Source: CAG-582 sp964636965
Lineage (GTDB): Bacteria > Bacillota_I > Bacilli_A > RF39 > UBA660
Direction of reading: 5' to 3'
DNA: 64,000 nucleotides
NCBI GenBank assembly: GCA_964636965.1
Contig: CAZWST010000001.1
Span: 17,676 to 81,675 of the forward strand
Position 1 is the first letter of the stretch; every line of letters begins with the position of its first letter. The notes beneath the pieces were generated by a model that was not told the DNA's origin, did not search any database, and saw only the letters and a program-made list of their open reading frames with translations. Both the position numbers and the translations under genes were made by a program. This document shows, piece by piece, positions 49,301 to 57,046 of the stretch.

Positions 49301-49964
49301 ATATTTCTAATGAGATTTTGGTTTTACCATTACCTGGCTTTCCAGATATTATTGTCATTTTTGAATCCATAATATTTTTGTAAATTAAATCTTTATCTTT
49401 TCTATATATAAAGTCTAGCTCTAAAGGGGAATTAATTGAAAATTTATCATAACGTTCTATAAATGTTTTTATATCACTAATTTGATTTGTATCTATTGGT
49501 ATATTTAAAAAATCATATGCAATGCCTTGATAATTTTCACAAATGTCATGTGCCATAGAGTCTATATCCATTAAAGTTATTTTAATGCCTGGCACCAAAT
49601 TAATTAATTTATTATAATCTCCTGGTTTTATATTTGTATTTGTATGAAAACAAATAATTTCTTTAATTTGTTCTTTCGTTATTCCTGTTTTCTTTTCATC
49701 ACATGCTTCTTTAATATCTTTGGTTAGTTTAGCAATTGACTCTTTTTCTACTGTACCATACATTAGTAAAGTGTATTTTTGATTTTCATCAATTGAATAA
49801 GAATCTGGAATTCCTTTGGTTGTTTTATTTGTTCCTTCTTTGCTTCCTAAGTCATGCATATTACTAAATTCAAATTTTTTAATACTATATTCTGAGCAAA
49901 AACGCTGATATTCGCCTGGTCCTAAGCTTAGTATTGCATTTTGTATTTCAATAAATTTTGACAT
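46347..49964 (-). CDS. STAND-type NTPase with N-terminal nuclease-like domain, putative antiphage protein, 1205 aa
   Basis: N-terminal about 120 residues resemble a PD-(D/E)xK/Mrr-like fold of Avs-type proteins (LGPGEYQRFCSEYSI, then TTKGIPDSYSIDENQKYTLLMYG). A P-loop NTPase follows: Walker A TIISGKPGNGKTKI (about 210), Walker B KKYIIFIDDINNL, sensor-like IVATVRDYLL and NGNPRLAIMSF, matching novel-STAND ATPases. From about 430 to the end the protein is helical repeats, the usual sensor part. STAND proteins of this layout sense phage proteins and then activate the effector. An ASCH gene lies 50 bp upstream on the same strand, a restriction-modification pair next door. A defence role is inferred from architecture and context. 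Confidence 0.6.
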   Translation of the reverse strand: MSKFIEIQNAILSLGPGEYQRFCSEYSIKKFEFSNMHDLGSKEGTNKTTKGIPDSYSIDENQKYTLLMYGTVEKESIAKLTKDIKEACDEKKTGITKEQIKEIICFHTNTNIKPGDYNKLINLVPGIKITLMDIDSMAHDICENYQGIAYDFLNIPIDTNQISDIKTFIERYDKFSINSPLELDFIYRKDKDLIYKNIMDSKMTIISGKPGNGKTKISLEILKELEQKDNYTPLCIRINGLNLYDDIKTSIKSDKKYIIFIDDINNLNGLNSIIDLIITNKNEEIKIVATVRDYLLDDVLNKLNACIEPNIYLLNKMEDSELIDILEKNYNVKNKNWQEKILKIANGNPRLAIMSFIAVRDGKIESLNSVYDVFKNYYDSIFKEKNISSHEMDILFYISLLSPISTSNEIVKKILSDLQIFDVNEFKKLRDMELIDYFNEDALKICDQNFANYLLCKYLIVDKIITISDLLKKLYPNFINKFINAINMINEQFYNEETLNYITAEINKVWNEETYNNNWKFVEYFHNVNPSKALLKIKNKIDSYTKEELPEEIKYNSNVYLNDGLLNLISDFKNTEYLKMSFELLLSYLEKKPGLYNEICKSLKDYWLVKELYPSFALEVEITGILYSKYKEEENSKMKDIYHILLEQSLLYCLELEFHISEQGKNARTINLITLKLQESENVFLFRKKLFDIVFQLCDENKCNYKILLNESIWFYDNDQIEILKNDVQYLDENYFINWKNISITQSKILYLLKLKCEKLKVDIPISLEKYKECPEFLIINIFEKYDYGKSNKELIQFLENKNKESYTKIFQTLNKVEKQNIKVDNWKIQSSLDILFKYLIAKDASLFKDIFKSYLYEDCPFVNGLFFIRDILDKDLLDAIIANIIKSNTTKKYYLLTCILNNYHNKKYIFIVKDFIKNQNTTNKYTLSIESVIEYSKYNKGLLENYTKEILEQDEFGLYSCYTISFADEEYAEIVYNAFANKKLLEELYLKSVECHGDYEGNLGYLLCINNYDLLNKILEKDRYNHTGKIKNIIKKIWTHPKHNEIISYNYNKIIDSNLGYLRLHSLFESATEENIKNNQIGWFKNKILESKNDKEEIYYLFYVIGEKDNSLKEELILFLLDNTNNIEIFKNVCLFSHSESWSGSRIPIIEQKIEFIQSLLTKIKGKDKLLYIEHINYLNERIDSYKQEIKRTQIEEYVDDFLN

Positions 49965-50014
49965 ATTTTACCTCCTAATAAAAAAACTATTATAATTACA
50001 TCAGAATTAATTGT

Positions 50015-50422
50015 TTATGTATCATTTATTATTGAATTTAATGTTTCATCATTTATATTCCACAAGCCCAGCTTTCCATTTATTTCTCGGTGATAATCAA
50101 TCTTTTTTATGTTTTTCAATTTCCATGCATAACCAGTTCTTATTTTATTCCCATATGCTATATTATTTTCAGCAATTATTTTTTTATTTAATTGCTCATC
50201 TAATTCTAAGCAATCTTCAATTTCCGCAATAGCAACTATTCTTCTTGAAAGAAACTCTAAATTCATATTATCATATTTTTTTATGTCTTCTTTATCTATT
50301 CCAGTCCCAGCATGAATTAATATTTTTCCTCTATATTTTGTTTTCCAGGATCTAAATTCATATTTTTTGATTCCTTCTGCAACTAATGTTGCCCAAGGTT
50401 GTCTTAATGTTATTACCTTCAA
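50015..50422 (-). CDS. ASCH domain protein (ASCH copy 5), 135 aa, TTG start
   Basis: I place the start at TTG (50422), giving MKVITLRQPWATLVAEGIKKYEFRSWKT, the same start as the paralogue at 24411. The in-frame GTG codons at 50434 and 50431 lie inside the TGGTGAT ribosome-binding sequence, and the -10 box is exactly 16 nt from the TTG, as in other genes here. YRGKILIHAGTG and NGKLGLWNI complete the fold. Its position 50 bp upstream of the STAND NTPase, same strand, suggests co-transcription. Confidence 0.7.
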   Translation of the reverse strand: MKVITLRQPWATLVAEGIKKYEFRSWKTKYRGKILIHAGTGIDKEDIKKYDNMNLEFLSRRIVAIAEIEDCLELDEQLNKKIIAENNIAYGNKIRTGYAWKLKNIKKIDYHREINGKLGLWNINDETLNSIINDT

Positions 50423-50438
50423 TTTAATCACCACTTAT

Positions 50439-50447
50439 ATTTTATCA
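50439..50447 (-). promoter_or_regulatory. Extended -10 TGATAAAAT for ASCH/STAND genes
   Basis: On the minus strand TG-A-TAAAAT ends 16 nt before the TTG at 50422, with GGTGAT between. Confidence 0.5.
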
Positions 50448-50494
50448 TATTTTTTATAAATTCTTAGAAGTTACTTAGGAATAACTTAAAATTA

Positions 50495-50503
50495 TGGTAT
50501 AAT
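50495..50503 (+). promoter_or_regulatory. Extended -10 promoter TGGTATAAT of the restriction-modification genes
   Basis: TG-G-TATAAT lies 25 nt before the ATG at 50529; divergent from the ASCH/STAND promoter 48 bp away. Confidence 0.65.
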
Positions 50504-50528
50504 TATTTGTGAGGTAATGGTGATATAT

Positions 50529-51629
50529 ATGAGTAAGATATACAAAACGATAGATTTATTTTCAGGTTTGGGTGGAATAAGAAAAGGTTATGAAATGACA
50601 GGAAGATTTAAGAATGTTTTATCTGCAGATGTAGATAAGTATGCATGTCTTACTTATAAACACCTTTATGGTGAAGATTCATATAATGACGTTACCTCAG
50701 AAGAATTTAAAGAAAAGGTTAAGAAAACAAATTATGATATTTTGCTAGGTGGTTTCCCTTGTCAAGCATTTTCTATTGCAGGCCTTCAAAAAGGTTTTGC
50801 TGATGAAACTAGAGGAACATTATTTTTTGATATTGCAGATATTATTAGAAGAACACGACCAAAAGCATTTATGTTAGAAAATGTTGAGGGATTGTTAAAA
50901 CACGATAAAGGAAATACTTTTAAAGTTATTACAAAAGTTTTAGATGAATTAGATTATAAAATTGTAGGTGTTGATTTTTGTGGAGATAATCCTATTTATA
51001 ATTCAAAAGATTTAGTTAGAACTACAAAAGACTTTGGCATTCCTCAAAAAAGAGCAAGAATATTTATAATGGGTTTTAGGAGAGATATTATTCCAAATAA
51101 TTATGTTTTTCCTAATTTACCAGATCACTCTGATAATAAAATATATAAAAATTTATATGATTTATTGGATGATAATGTTGATCCAAAATATTATTTATCG
51201 GAGAAATTATTAACTACATTAAAAAATCATAAAAATAATCATTCAGCAGTTAAATCTGGTTTTGGTTATATAGTTGTTAATGAAGGAGATAATCCTGTTT
51301 CAAATACAATAATGGCAACTGGTGGTTCTGGTAAAGAAAGGAATTTAGTAAGACAACATCATAAAGAATATGATAATTTAATAGTTGGTAAAAAAAATCC
51401 AATTAATACTGAAGGAATAAGGAATATGACACCTCGCGAATGGGGAAAATTACAAGGTTTTATAAATTATGCATTTATTGAAAACGGAGTTGATACTTTC
51501 TCTTTTCCTGAAGGAATTAGTGATACACAGCAATATAAATTATTTGGTAATTCAGTATCTATTCCAGTAATACATGAAATGGCAAAGTATATGATAGAAA
51601 GGTTGGATGAATTTTATGGCAATGAATAA
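50529..51629 (+). CDS. DNA (cytosine-5)-methyltransferase, type II, 366 aa
   Basis: The start at 50529 (MSKIYKTIDLFSGLGG) follows GGTGAT; the ATG at 50517 lies inside that site's flank. Motif I DLFSGLGGIRKG, motif IV GGFPCQAFSIAG (catalytic Cys in PCQ), motif VI FMLENVEGL, motif VIII QKRARIFIMGF and motif X QQYKLFGNSVSIPVI are complete. It protects the host site from the endonuclease encoded next, with which it overlaps by 23 nt. Since the endonuclease resembles HpaII, the target is probably CCGG. The gene has its own promoter, divergent from ASCH/STAND. Confidence 0.93.
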   Translation: MSKIYKTIDLFSGLGGIRKGYEMTGRFKNVLSADVDKYACLTYKHLYGEDSYNDVTSEEFKEKVKKTNYDILLGGFPCQAFSIAGLQKGFADETRGTLFFDIADIIRRTRPKAFMLENVEGLLKHDKGNTFKVITKVLDELDYKIVGVDFCGDNPIYNSKDLVRTTKDFGIPQKRARIFIMGFRRDIIPNNYVFPNLPDHSDNKIYKNLYDLLDDNVDPKYYLSEKLLTTLKNHKNNHSAVKSGFGYIVVNEGDNPVSNTIMATGGSGKERNLVRQHHKEYDNLIVGKKNPINTEGIRNMTPREWGKLQGFINYAFIENGVDTFSFPEGISDTQQYKLFGNSVSIPVIHEMAKYMIERLDEFYGNE

Positions 51630-52680
51630 AGGTGAATGGTCAGAACTATATGCAATTTTGCATATGCTATCTGAACCAGACTTAACAATTGTAGATGATA
51701 ATTTAGAAGAAATAACTAATGAGTTATATAGTGTTAAAAATTTGTCAGTTAAAGAACAAGAGAACATTATTAAATATGTTTTAGAAAACAATATGGATGT
51801 ACAAGTGTATTTTAATAATGATATTAAACAACTTATTTCAAAAGAAGAAATTGCTTTTAATAAAAAATTAATATTTGATGGAATCATACATTCTATTAAT
51901 GGTAATGGTGCTTTTGAAATATCTGGATCGAATGCAATATTATCTAAAATGACTCCAGATGTTTTATTAAAAGCTTCTTCTTACTCAAAAGCTGATTTGC
52001 AAGCTTTAGTTTTAGATAAAAGACTTGGTGAAGAAAAAGAATTAAAATATAGTATTAAGTCCAGCTTAGGTAATCCTGCAACTATTTTAAATGCAAGTAC
52101 ACAGACAAACTTTGTTTATGAAGTTAAAGGAATATCTAAAGCTGATATAGAAAAAATAAATTCGATAGATACACGAACTAAATTACTTGATAGAATTAAG
52201 ATGATTAGAAAACTAAATGGGGAAATTAATTTTGTAAAAGTTCAAAATGATAACTTTGAATATAATCTAAAACTTATTGATAGTAATATGCCAAATTATC
52301 TTGGTGATGCTTTACTTAATTCTTATGAAAAGAATACAAAAAATTTGAAATCATTATTTTTAATGTCTTCCAAATTTGATGATGAGACATTTGCATTAAA
52401 AAAGTTAGGAGATTTTTTAGAAGGAATAAGTTTCGGATTTTTTCCTAGCAAAAAATGGGATGGTATAAATGATGTAAATGGAGGCCTTATAGTTGTTAAA
52501 AGAAATGGTTCTGTTGTTATATTAGACTTGATTTATTATAGAAACGAAGTAAGAAAATATTTAATTGATAGAACAAAATTTGACTCTCCAAGCACAACAC
52601 GATATAAAATGTTAGAATTATTTGAAAAAAATGGTAAAATTTATTTTACTTTGAATTTGCAAATAAGATATTCTGAATAA
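51607..52680 (+). CDS. HpaII-family type II restriction endonuclease, 357 aa
   Basis: The N-terminal NKGEWSELYAILHMLSEPDL is a hallmark of HpaII-like endonucleases. The protein continues with an acidic N-terminal part, VKQYSIKSSLGNPATILNASTQTNFVYEV (compare the SSLGNPATLLNAS region conserved in the family) and a C-terminal domain with DGINDVNGGLIVVKRNGSVVILDLIYYRNEVRKYL. Starts at 51616 or 51622 (MNKGEW) are as possible as 51607. It overlaps the methyltransferase gene. The expected activity is cleavage of unmethylated CCGG. A bidirectional terminator follows. Confidence 0.85.
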   Translation: MNFMAMNKGEWSELYAILHMLSEPDLTIVDDNLEEITNELYSVKNLSVKEQENIIKYVLENNMDVQVYFNNDIKQLISKEEIAFNKKLIFDGIIHSINGNGAFEISGSNAILSKMTPDVLLKASSYSKADLQALVLDKRLGEEKELKYSIKSSLGNPATILNASTQTNFVYEVKGISKADIEKINSIDTRTKLLDRIKMIRKLNGEINFVKVQNDNFEYNLKLIDSNMPNYLGDALLNSYEKNTKNLKSLFLMSSKFDDETFALKKLGDFLEGISFGFFPSKKWDGINDVNGGLIVVKRNGSVVILDLIYYRNEVRKYLIDRTKFDSPSTTRYKMLELFEKNGKIYFTLNLQIRYSE

Positions 52681-52681
52681 T

Positions 52682-52727
52682 AAAAAGATGATTAGAGTTT
52701 ATAATTATAACTCAAAATCATCTTTTT
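52682..52727. terminator. Two-tier bidirectional terminator
   Basis: An outer AAAAGATGAT/ATCATCTTTT stem (52683-52692 with 52717-52726) and an inner GAGTT/AACTC stem (52695-52699 with 52709-52713), between the endonuclease and the relaxase genes. The relaxase stop lies in the loop. Confidence 0.8.
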
Positions 52728-54072
52728 CTTTGACTTGTTCTCCATAACCTAAAATATTATCATAAGTTTCTGTACTAATTATTTTATGGTCATGCATATC
52801 TTCTAAAACCTCAATATAAGAATTTTCTTTATCTTTTCTATTTATCATTTTCTTAAATAAATTAACTAGTCTTTTAAAGAATTGTTCTAATTGTTGAAAT
52901 CTATATTTTAGATTGAAATTATCTTGCCTTAACTCATCAATTCTATCTTGTTGTTCATTAACTTTTGTAGTTAGATTATCAACTCTTAATTCTAATGCTT
53001 CATTATTTTCTCGTAAATTTTTAATTTTTTTTGAATCTTGCCTAACTTGTTTAGTAATAATATTTAAGTTTGCTGATAATTCTTTTACATCTCTATATTT
53101 ATCAGTTGTTTTATCAACTTTATCAATATAATCTTCTAATTTATCTTTTTGCTCTTTAGAAATGAAAAATAAATCATCTCTTAAAGGAACTTTTTTTAAC
53201 TTGTCTATTTCAATTTTGATATCGGTAGAAGTAGACTTAAGTTCTAAAGAATTATTGCTTATTGTATCTATTTCTTTTTGATGCTTTTCAATTAAATCTT
53301 TTGTTTCTTGATAATTAGTCATGTCAGATACATGAATATCTCTGTTTCTTCCTTTTAGTTTTTGCTTTAAAGTTGCTTCCATGTTGTACTCTTTGTTATA
53401 TTCTTCAATACATAAAGTTCGCATTTTATCTTGTAATTCTTTTAAAGAAGTTCTAGTAAATACATCAGTTTTTCCTACTTGCATAGACATACCAGTTTTA
53501 CAATTATATTTAATTGGTACACCAACAATATGCATATGTGGACTTGTTTCATCATAATGAATGATAGCACTACATACTTTAAAGTTTGGAACTAATAGTT
53601 CTAAATCATCAACTTGTTTAGAATATACACTAGTCATTTTATGCTTATAATTTAAATCTTTAGTATCCCAGAACTTCTTATCTCCAAGTTCAATTATAAT
53701 CTCGCAAGCTAAATCGCTTTTAGAGTTATCACTAACTTTTTTAAAGTAATTATCTATTTTTCTATCATCTCTAGTTTGTTTATTATTGTATTCAAGTCTT
53801 GCTTCTTCAAATTCATTTTTATAAAATTTTTCTATATCTTTATAAAGAGAAGAAGTACCTTTAACAATAACTATCTCATCTTGCTTATTATCATACATTC
53901 TGTAATTATGATGATCTACTTTTGATAATTGTTTAGTGTTTTGTATTGCGTTATTGCTCATTGAAGTAGTACTACTAATATTATTTTTTGCAGAATTTCT
54001 TACACTATTTTTTCTATTTTTATCACTACCTAAATGTAGTGAATATGCAAGTTCACTTATTATAATCACCAT
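52705..54072 (-). CDS. MOBV-type relaxase (Mob/Pre), 455 aa
   Basis: The histidine motif HYDETSPHMHIVGVPI (about 167-182) is the H-x-D-E-x-x-P-H-x-H signature of pMV158-type MOBV relaxases. The N-terminal segment has Mob_Pre features (HNYRMYD, KNISSTTSMSNNAI). From about 265 to the end the protein is a long coiled coil (DTISNNSLELKSTSTDIKIEIDKLK; LRQDNFNLKYRFQQLE). It nicks oriT and leads the DNA during mobilisation by a helper conjugative system. The start is uncertain: 54072 has AAAGG just upstream, but GGTGAT follows it. Probable oriT is upstream, 54073-54291. Confidence 0.85.
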   Translation of the reverse strand: MVIIISELAYSLHLGSDKNRKNSVRNSAKNNISSTTSMSNNAIQNTKQLSKVDHHNYRMYDNKQDEIVIVKGTSSLYKDIEKFYKNEFEEARLEYNNKQTRDDRKIDNYFKKVSDNSKSDLACEIIIELGDKKFWDTKDLNYKHKMTSVYSKQVDDLELLVPNFKVCSAIIHYDETSPHMHIVGVPIKYNCKTGMSMQVGKTDVFTRTSLKELQDKMRTLCIEEYNKEYNMEATLKQKLKGRNRDIHVSDMTNYQETKDLIEKHQKEIDTISNNSLELKSTSTDIKIEIDKLKKVPLRDDLFFISKEQKDKLEDYIDKVDKTTDKYRDVKELSANLNIITKQVRQDSKKIKNLRENNEALELRVDNLTTKVNEQQDRIDELRQDNFNLKYRFQQLEQFFKRLVNLFKKMINRKDKENSYIEVLEDMHDHKIISTETYDNILGYGEQVKEKDDFEL

Positions 54073-54291
54073 CCTTTTTTATAGGTGTATTTGGTTATGA
54101 CAAAATACATAACCCCCTAGGTATCTTGTCATACTAACAAGATTCCAGTGGGCCAAGGTTTAACACCTTAGAATCCGTTTTCTTTATTTCGTAATATTTC
54201 AAAACTACGTAATGAAATAAAACTACATAAAGTATTGATATAAAATACTATCGCCACTTTCATTCTTTCAGAACAAAACGTGCCACGTATT
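54073..54291. other. Candidate oriT region between relaxase and recombinase genes
   Basis: 219 bp without genes. GGTTATG (54092-54098) and CATAACC (54107-54113) form an inverted repeat. AAGGT (54157-54161) and ACCTT (54167-54171) form another. Between them lies a GC-richer stretch (ACCCCCTAGGTATCTTGTCA at about 54112-54131; GTGGGCCAAGG at 54150-54160), unlike the AT-rich surroundings. Position beside the MOBV gene makes this the likely nick region. No direct match to the pMV158 nick sequence was found. Confidence 0.4.
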
Positions 54292-56214
54292 TTATTTCTT
54301 TATTAATTCCATTCTTACTGGTTTACTAGGCACATCTTTTAGCTCCCTAAAAGGCATATATGATGTATCAGTAGGAATGTAATTAAATAATTTGTCTAAC
54401 TCATCTTTATCTTTTGTTACAACAATATTATCTTCGGTGATATAGATAATTCCAAATTTATATTCTTCCATTTTTACATTAGGGTCTTTCTTATAATAAT
54501 CTTCTAATGGGAATACTCTTACAATTGCTGAATTATCTTCTACAAAATTGAAGAAGAAAACTTGATTTTTAACATAGTAAGTTGCCTCAGTATAAGATAC
54601 ATTGTAAAAGTTTTTAAGTCTCATAACAATTTCTCCAACTTCTTCTTCAGGTATATAATTACTAAATCTTAGTTCGCCAACTACATTTCCAAATACAGCA
54701 GGTGTTGGTCTATCTATATAACCTTTATCATAAAGTTCATTACATGGCTTAGCTATTGATTCTCTAAAATTAATATTTTTAGCAAAACATTCTGTTCCAA
54801 TTAATTCTAACTCAATAGTATCTACATAGTTCATAACCAACATTGCTTTTTCTTCACGAGTTCTTTTATTCCAAGATTTAATTCTTTCTTGATATTCTTC
54901 TGGATGAATTTTACTATTTAAGAACGCAACATCACGAGATATTAAAATATCTTTTGCTGAATAATTAAATACTTCAAATTTATCTGCATTACTAATTTTT
55001 TCTTCTAATGACTTAATTGTATCTTCAATAGTTTTTGCTTTTTCTTTATAATCATCAAGAGTAAATGCACCATCTACATAAGCAAGTTTTGCTCTTTCTA
55101 ACCTTTGTTTTTGAGTATCAATTTCTTTATATATTTTTTCTCTCGGCTCATCAAAGTTTTTAATTACCATAGGCACAAAGAATTGATTAACAATTGAATC
55201 ATATTCAGTTAGTTGATCCACAACATCTTTAAAACCTCTTTCAATTTCAGTTTCCTTTATATTTAACTTACAATCTCTACAATAATAATAGAAATATTCA
55301 TGACCTTTTTTCTTACAGGCTTTACCACCTAAAATCTTTCCACATTTAGGACATAAACATTTTTGTAAGAAGATATAAGTTAAGGTTCTTGAATATGCTC
55401 TTGAATTATTTCTTTTCTGTTGTTGGCATTCTTCCCACAAATCTTTACTAATAATTGGTTCAACAACATTTTCATAATAAGTAGGATTTTTTGTTCTCTT
55501 ACCATGAACAAAATCTCCCTTATATATTTCATTTTCAATAATATGCAAGATTGTATTATCTCTCCAATTTTCTTTGCCTAGAACTTTTTCTTCTTTAAAT
55601 AAATTAGCTATTTTTTGATATGATAGTCCATTATGGTACAAATCAAAAATTCTAATTACAATATCTTTAGTAGATTCATCTGGTATAAGTGATTTATCTA
55701 CATGCTTATAACCAAGTGGTGCTTGATGTGGAATGTGTCCTTGTTTAATTGCTCCAGCAAGACCAACTTTTGTTCTTTCTGAAGTTCTTTCAATTTCGTT
55801 TTGGGATACACTCATCATAATACGAGAAATCATTCTACCATTTGAAGTAGTAGTGTTAATATCATCATATACAAAGTCCAAATATGCTTCATTTTCTTCT
55901 AAGAAACTCAAAATATTTTCCCAGTCATAAATACTTCTTGTTATTCTATCTTGTTTTAAAGCAATCATAGTATTTATTTTTTTATTTACAATATCTTCTT
56001 TTAATCTTTCCCATTCAGGTCTGTAATTTCCTTTTTTAGCACTTATTCCAGCATCTTCATAATAATCTACTATTTCAAAGTTATTTAGCTTACAATAAGC
56101 TTCTAATCGTTCTTTTTGTTCTGGTAAACTAAATCCTTCACGAGCTTGATCTTCGGTTGAAACTCTCATATAAAGACCAGCACGAACTTTAATATCATTG
56201 TTTAATATTCCCAT
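54292..56214 (-). CDS. Large serine recombinase (TnpX-like integrase), 640 aa
   Basis: ATG follows AAAGGAG. Resolvase domain: AGLYMRVSTEDQAREGFSLPEQKERL (Ser in RVST is the nucleophile, about residue 18), then DAGISAKKGNYRPEW, IALKQDRITRS and MMSVSQNEIERTSERTKVG. Recombinase domain: GYKHVDKS to KGDFVHGKRTK, then a zinc ribbon CLCPKCGKILGG with a later CRDCK. A coiled coil (about 355-400) and a C-terminal domain of about 150 residues end it. It integrates and excises the element by strand exchange at short att sites. Family members are found in Tn4451-type and other mobilisable elements. Confidence 0.92.
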   Translation of the reverse strand: MGILNNDIKVRAGLYMRVSTEDQAREGFSLPEQKERLEAYCKLNNFEIVDYYEDAGISAKKGNYRPEWERLKEDIVNKKINTMIALKQDRITRSIYDWENILSFLEENEAYLDFVYDDINTTTSNGRMISRIMMSVSQNEIERTSERTKVGLAGAIKQGHIPHQAPLGYKHVDKSLIPDESTKDIVIRIFDLYHNGLSYQKIANLFKEEKVLGKENWRDNTILHIIENEIYKGDFVHGKRTKNPTYYENVVEPIISKDLWEECQQQKRNNSRAYSRTLTYIFLQKCLCPKCGKILGGKACKKKGHEYFYYYCRDCKLNIKETEIERGFKDVVDQLTEYDSIVNQFFVPMVIKNFDEPREKIYKEIDTQKQRLERAKLAYVDGAFTLDDYKEKAKTIEDTIKSLEEKISNADKFEVFNYSAKDILISRDVAFLNSKIHPEEYQERIKSWNKRTREEKAMLVMNYVDTIELELIGTECFAKNINFRESIAKPCNELYDKGYIDRPTPAVFGNVVGELRFSNYIPEEEVGEIVMRLKNFYNVSYTEATYYVKNQVFFFNFVEDNSAIVRVFPLEDYYKKDPNVKMEEYKFGIIYITEDNIVVTKDKDELDKLFNYIPTDTSYMPFRELKDVPSKPVRMELIKK

Positions 56215-56238
56215 ATATTCAACTCCTTTTACTAAAAA

Positions 56239-56286
56239 AGAGGAGTCAATAGTATCTAGTAAAGTCTAAATACTACTGACTCCTCA
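56239..56286. repeat. Inverted repeat upstream of the recombinase gene
   Basis: GAGGAGTCA and TGACTCCTC with further ATAGTAT/ATACTA complementarity make an imperfect 15-bp hairpin (about 56240-56284). It sits just upstream of the recombinase ribosome-binding site on the minus strand, so it may regulate translation or be a terminator with T-rich flank. Confidence 0.5.
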
Positions 56287-56410
56287 AAATTTTCAATATT
56301 ATAAAATTTTTGTTTACATATATATTTTATCATAGATATACCTCTCTTTCTAGAGAATACCTCTTTCATTAGTTATTTATAATATCATTTTTGAAAATAA
56401 TGTCAATAGC
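56287..56410. other. Short gene-free spacer
   Basis: AT-rich DNA between the hairpin and the 90-aa gene. CTCTCTTTCTAGAGA (about 56343-56357) is a small palindromic spot. Nothing else is visible. Confidence 0.3.
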
Positions 56411-56683
56411 TCATAGACTTTTGATATAATCTTGTAAATCGCTAATATTTATACGCTTTTGTAGATTTTCTACATAAACATCACGGCTATGATTAAATGC
56501 AAGAAAAGTAGTACCTTTAATTATTATCTTATTTGGCTCTATATAATTGATATTTGTTTTTTCAATCCTACGAATAGAACCATTGATAAAATTTGCCTTA
56601 ACATTACAAAAATCACATATAAATTGAATCTTTGTTTTAAGTTCTTCAGCAATAGGCACTTCTTGAGTTGTAATATTTAACAT
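56411..56683 (-). CDS. Small element-encoded protein, 90 aa
   Basis: ATG follows AGAAAGGAT. The protein MLNITTQEVPIAEELKTKIQFI has a small N-terminal helix, then strands with CDFCNV (a CxxC) and a basic part RRIEKTNINYI. It ends in a helix (NISDLQDYIKSL). No recognised family. It belongs with the 91-aa gene upstream and the recombinase in one direction, so it is part of the mobile element. Confidence 0.5.
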   Translation of the reverse strand: MLNITTQEVPIAEELKTKIQFICDFCNVKANFINGSIRRIEKTNINYIEPNKIIIKGTTFLAFNHSRDVYVENLQKRINISDLQDYIKSL

Positions 56684-56698
56684 AAAACTCTATCCTTT

Positions 56699-56974
56699 CT
56701 ATAATTCATAATCATCTTTATCCCATTCTGTATAAGGAGTAGGACTAGCAAGTAGTCTTTTTGATTCTGAATCATACTTAACATATTTATTAATTTTTAA
56801 TTCAAGTAAGGCACCTTTTATTGCTTCTTTATTATCAGTACATAATTTTTCTATTTCAGTTCCAATGATTTCATCTTGAAATAAAACAATACTCAATAAA
56901 CCTTTAGCATTTAAAGATAAGTTTTTATCAGTTAAATATTTCATCATAGACTTATAGATATAAAATTGTTTCAT
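56699..56974 (-). CDS. Small winged-helix-like element protein, 91 aa
   Basis: The start at 56974 (MKQFYIYKSMMKYLTD) follows AAAGGATGGTGA; the upstream ATG at 56986 lies within it. YLTDKNLSLNAKGLLSIVLFQDEIIGTEIEKLCTDNKEAIKGALLELKINKYVKY is the pattern of the N-terminal helix-turn-helix of replisome-organiser or plasmid-control proteins (LSLNAKGLL, then a recognition helix KEAIKGALLEL and wing). It probably binds DNA of the element for control of excision or replication. Last identified gene of the element toward tRNA-Gly. Confidence 0.55.
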   Translation of the reverse strand: MKQFYIYKSMMKYLTDKNLSLNAKGLLSIVLFQDEIIGTEIEKLCTDNKEAIKGALLELKINKYVKYDSESKRLLASPTPYTEWDKDDYEL

Positions 56975-57046
56975 TATTTTCACCATCCTTTCTTTCGATT
57001 GGATGATTTATTTGTATTTCCAAGCTCACATATGGAGTTCGGAACA

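Noticed and set aside
55733..55930. Open frame antisense to the serine recombinase catalytic domain
   Set aside because: Shadow of a strongly conserved coding region, no ribosome site or promoter.
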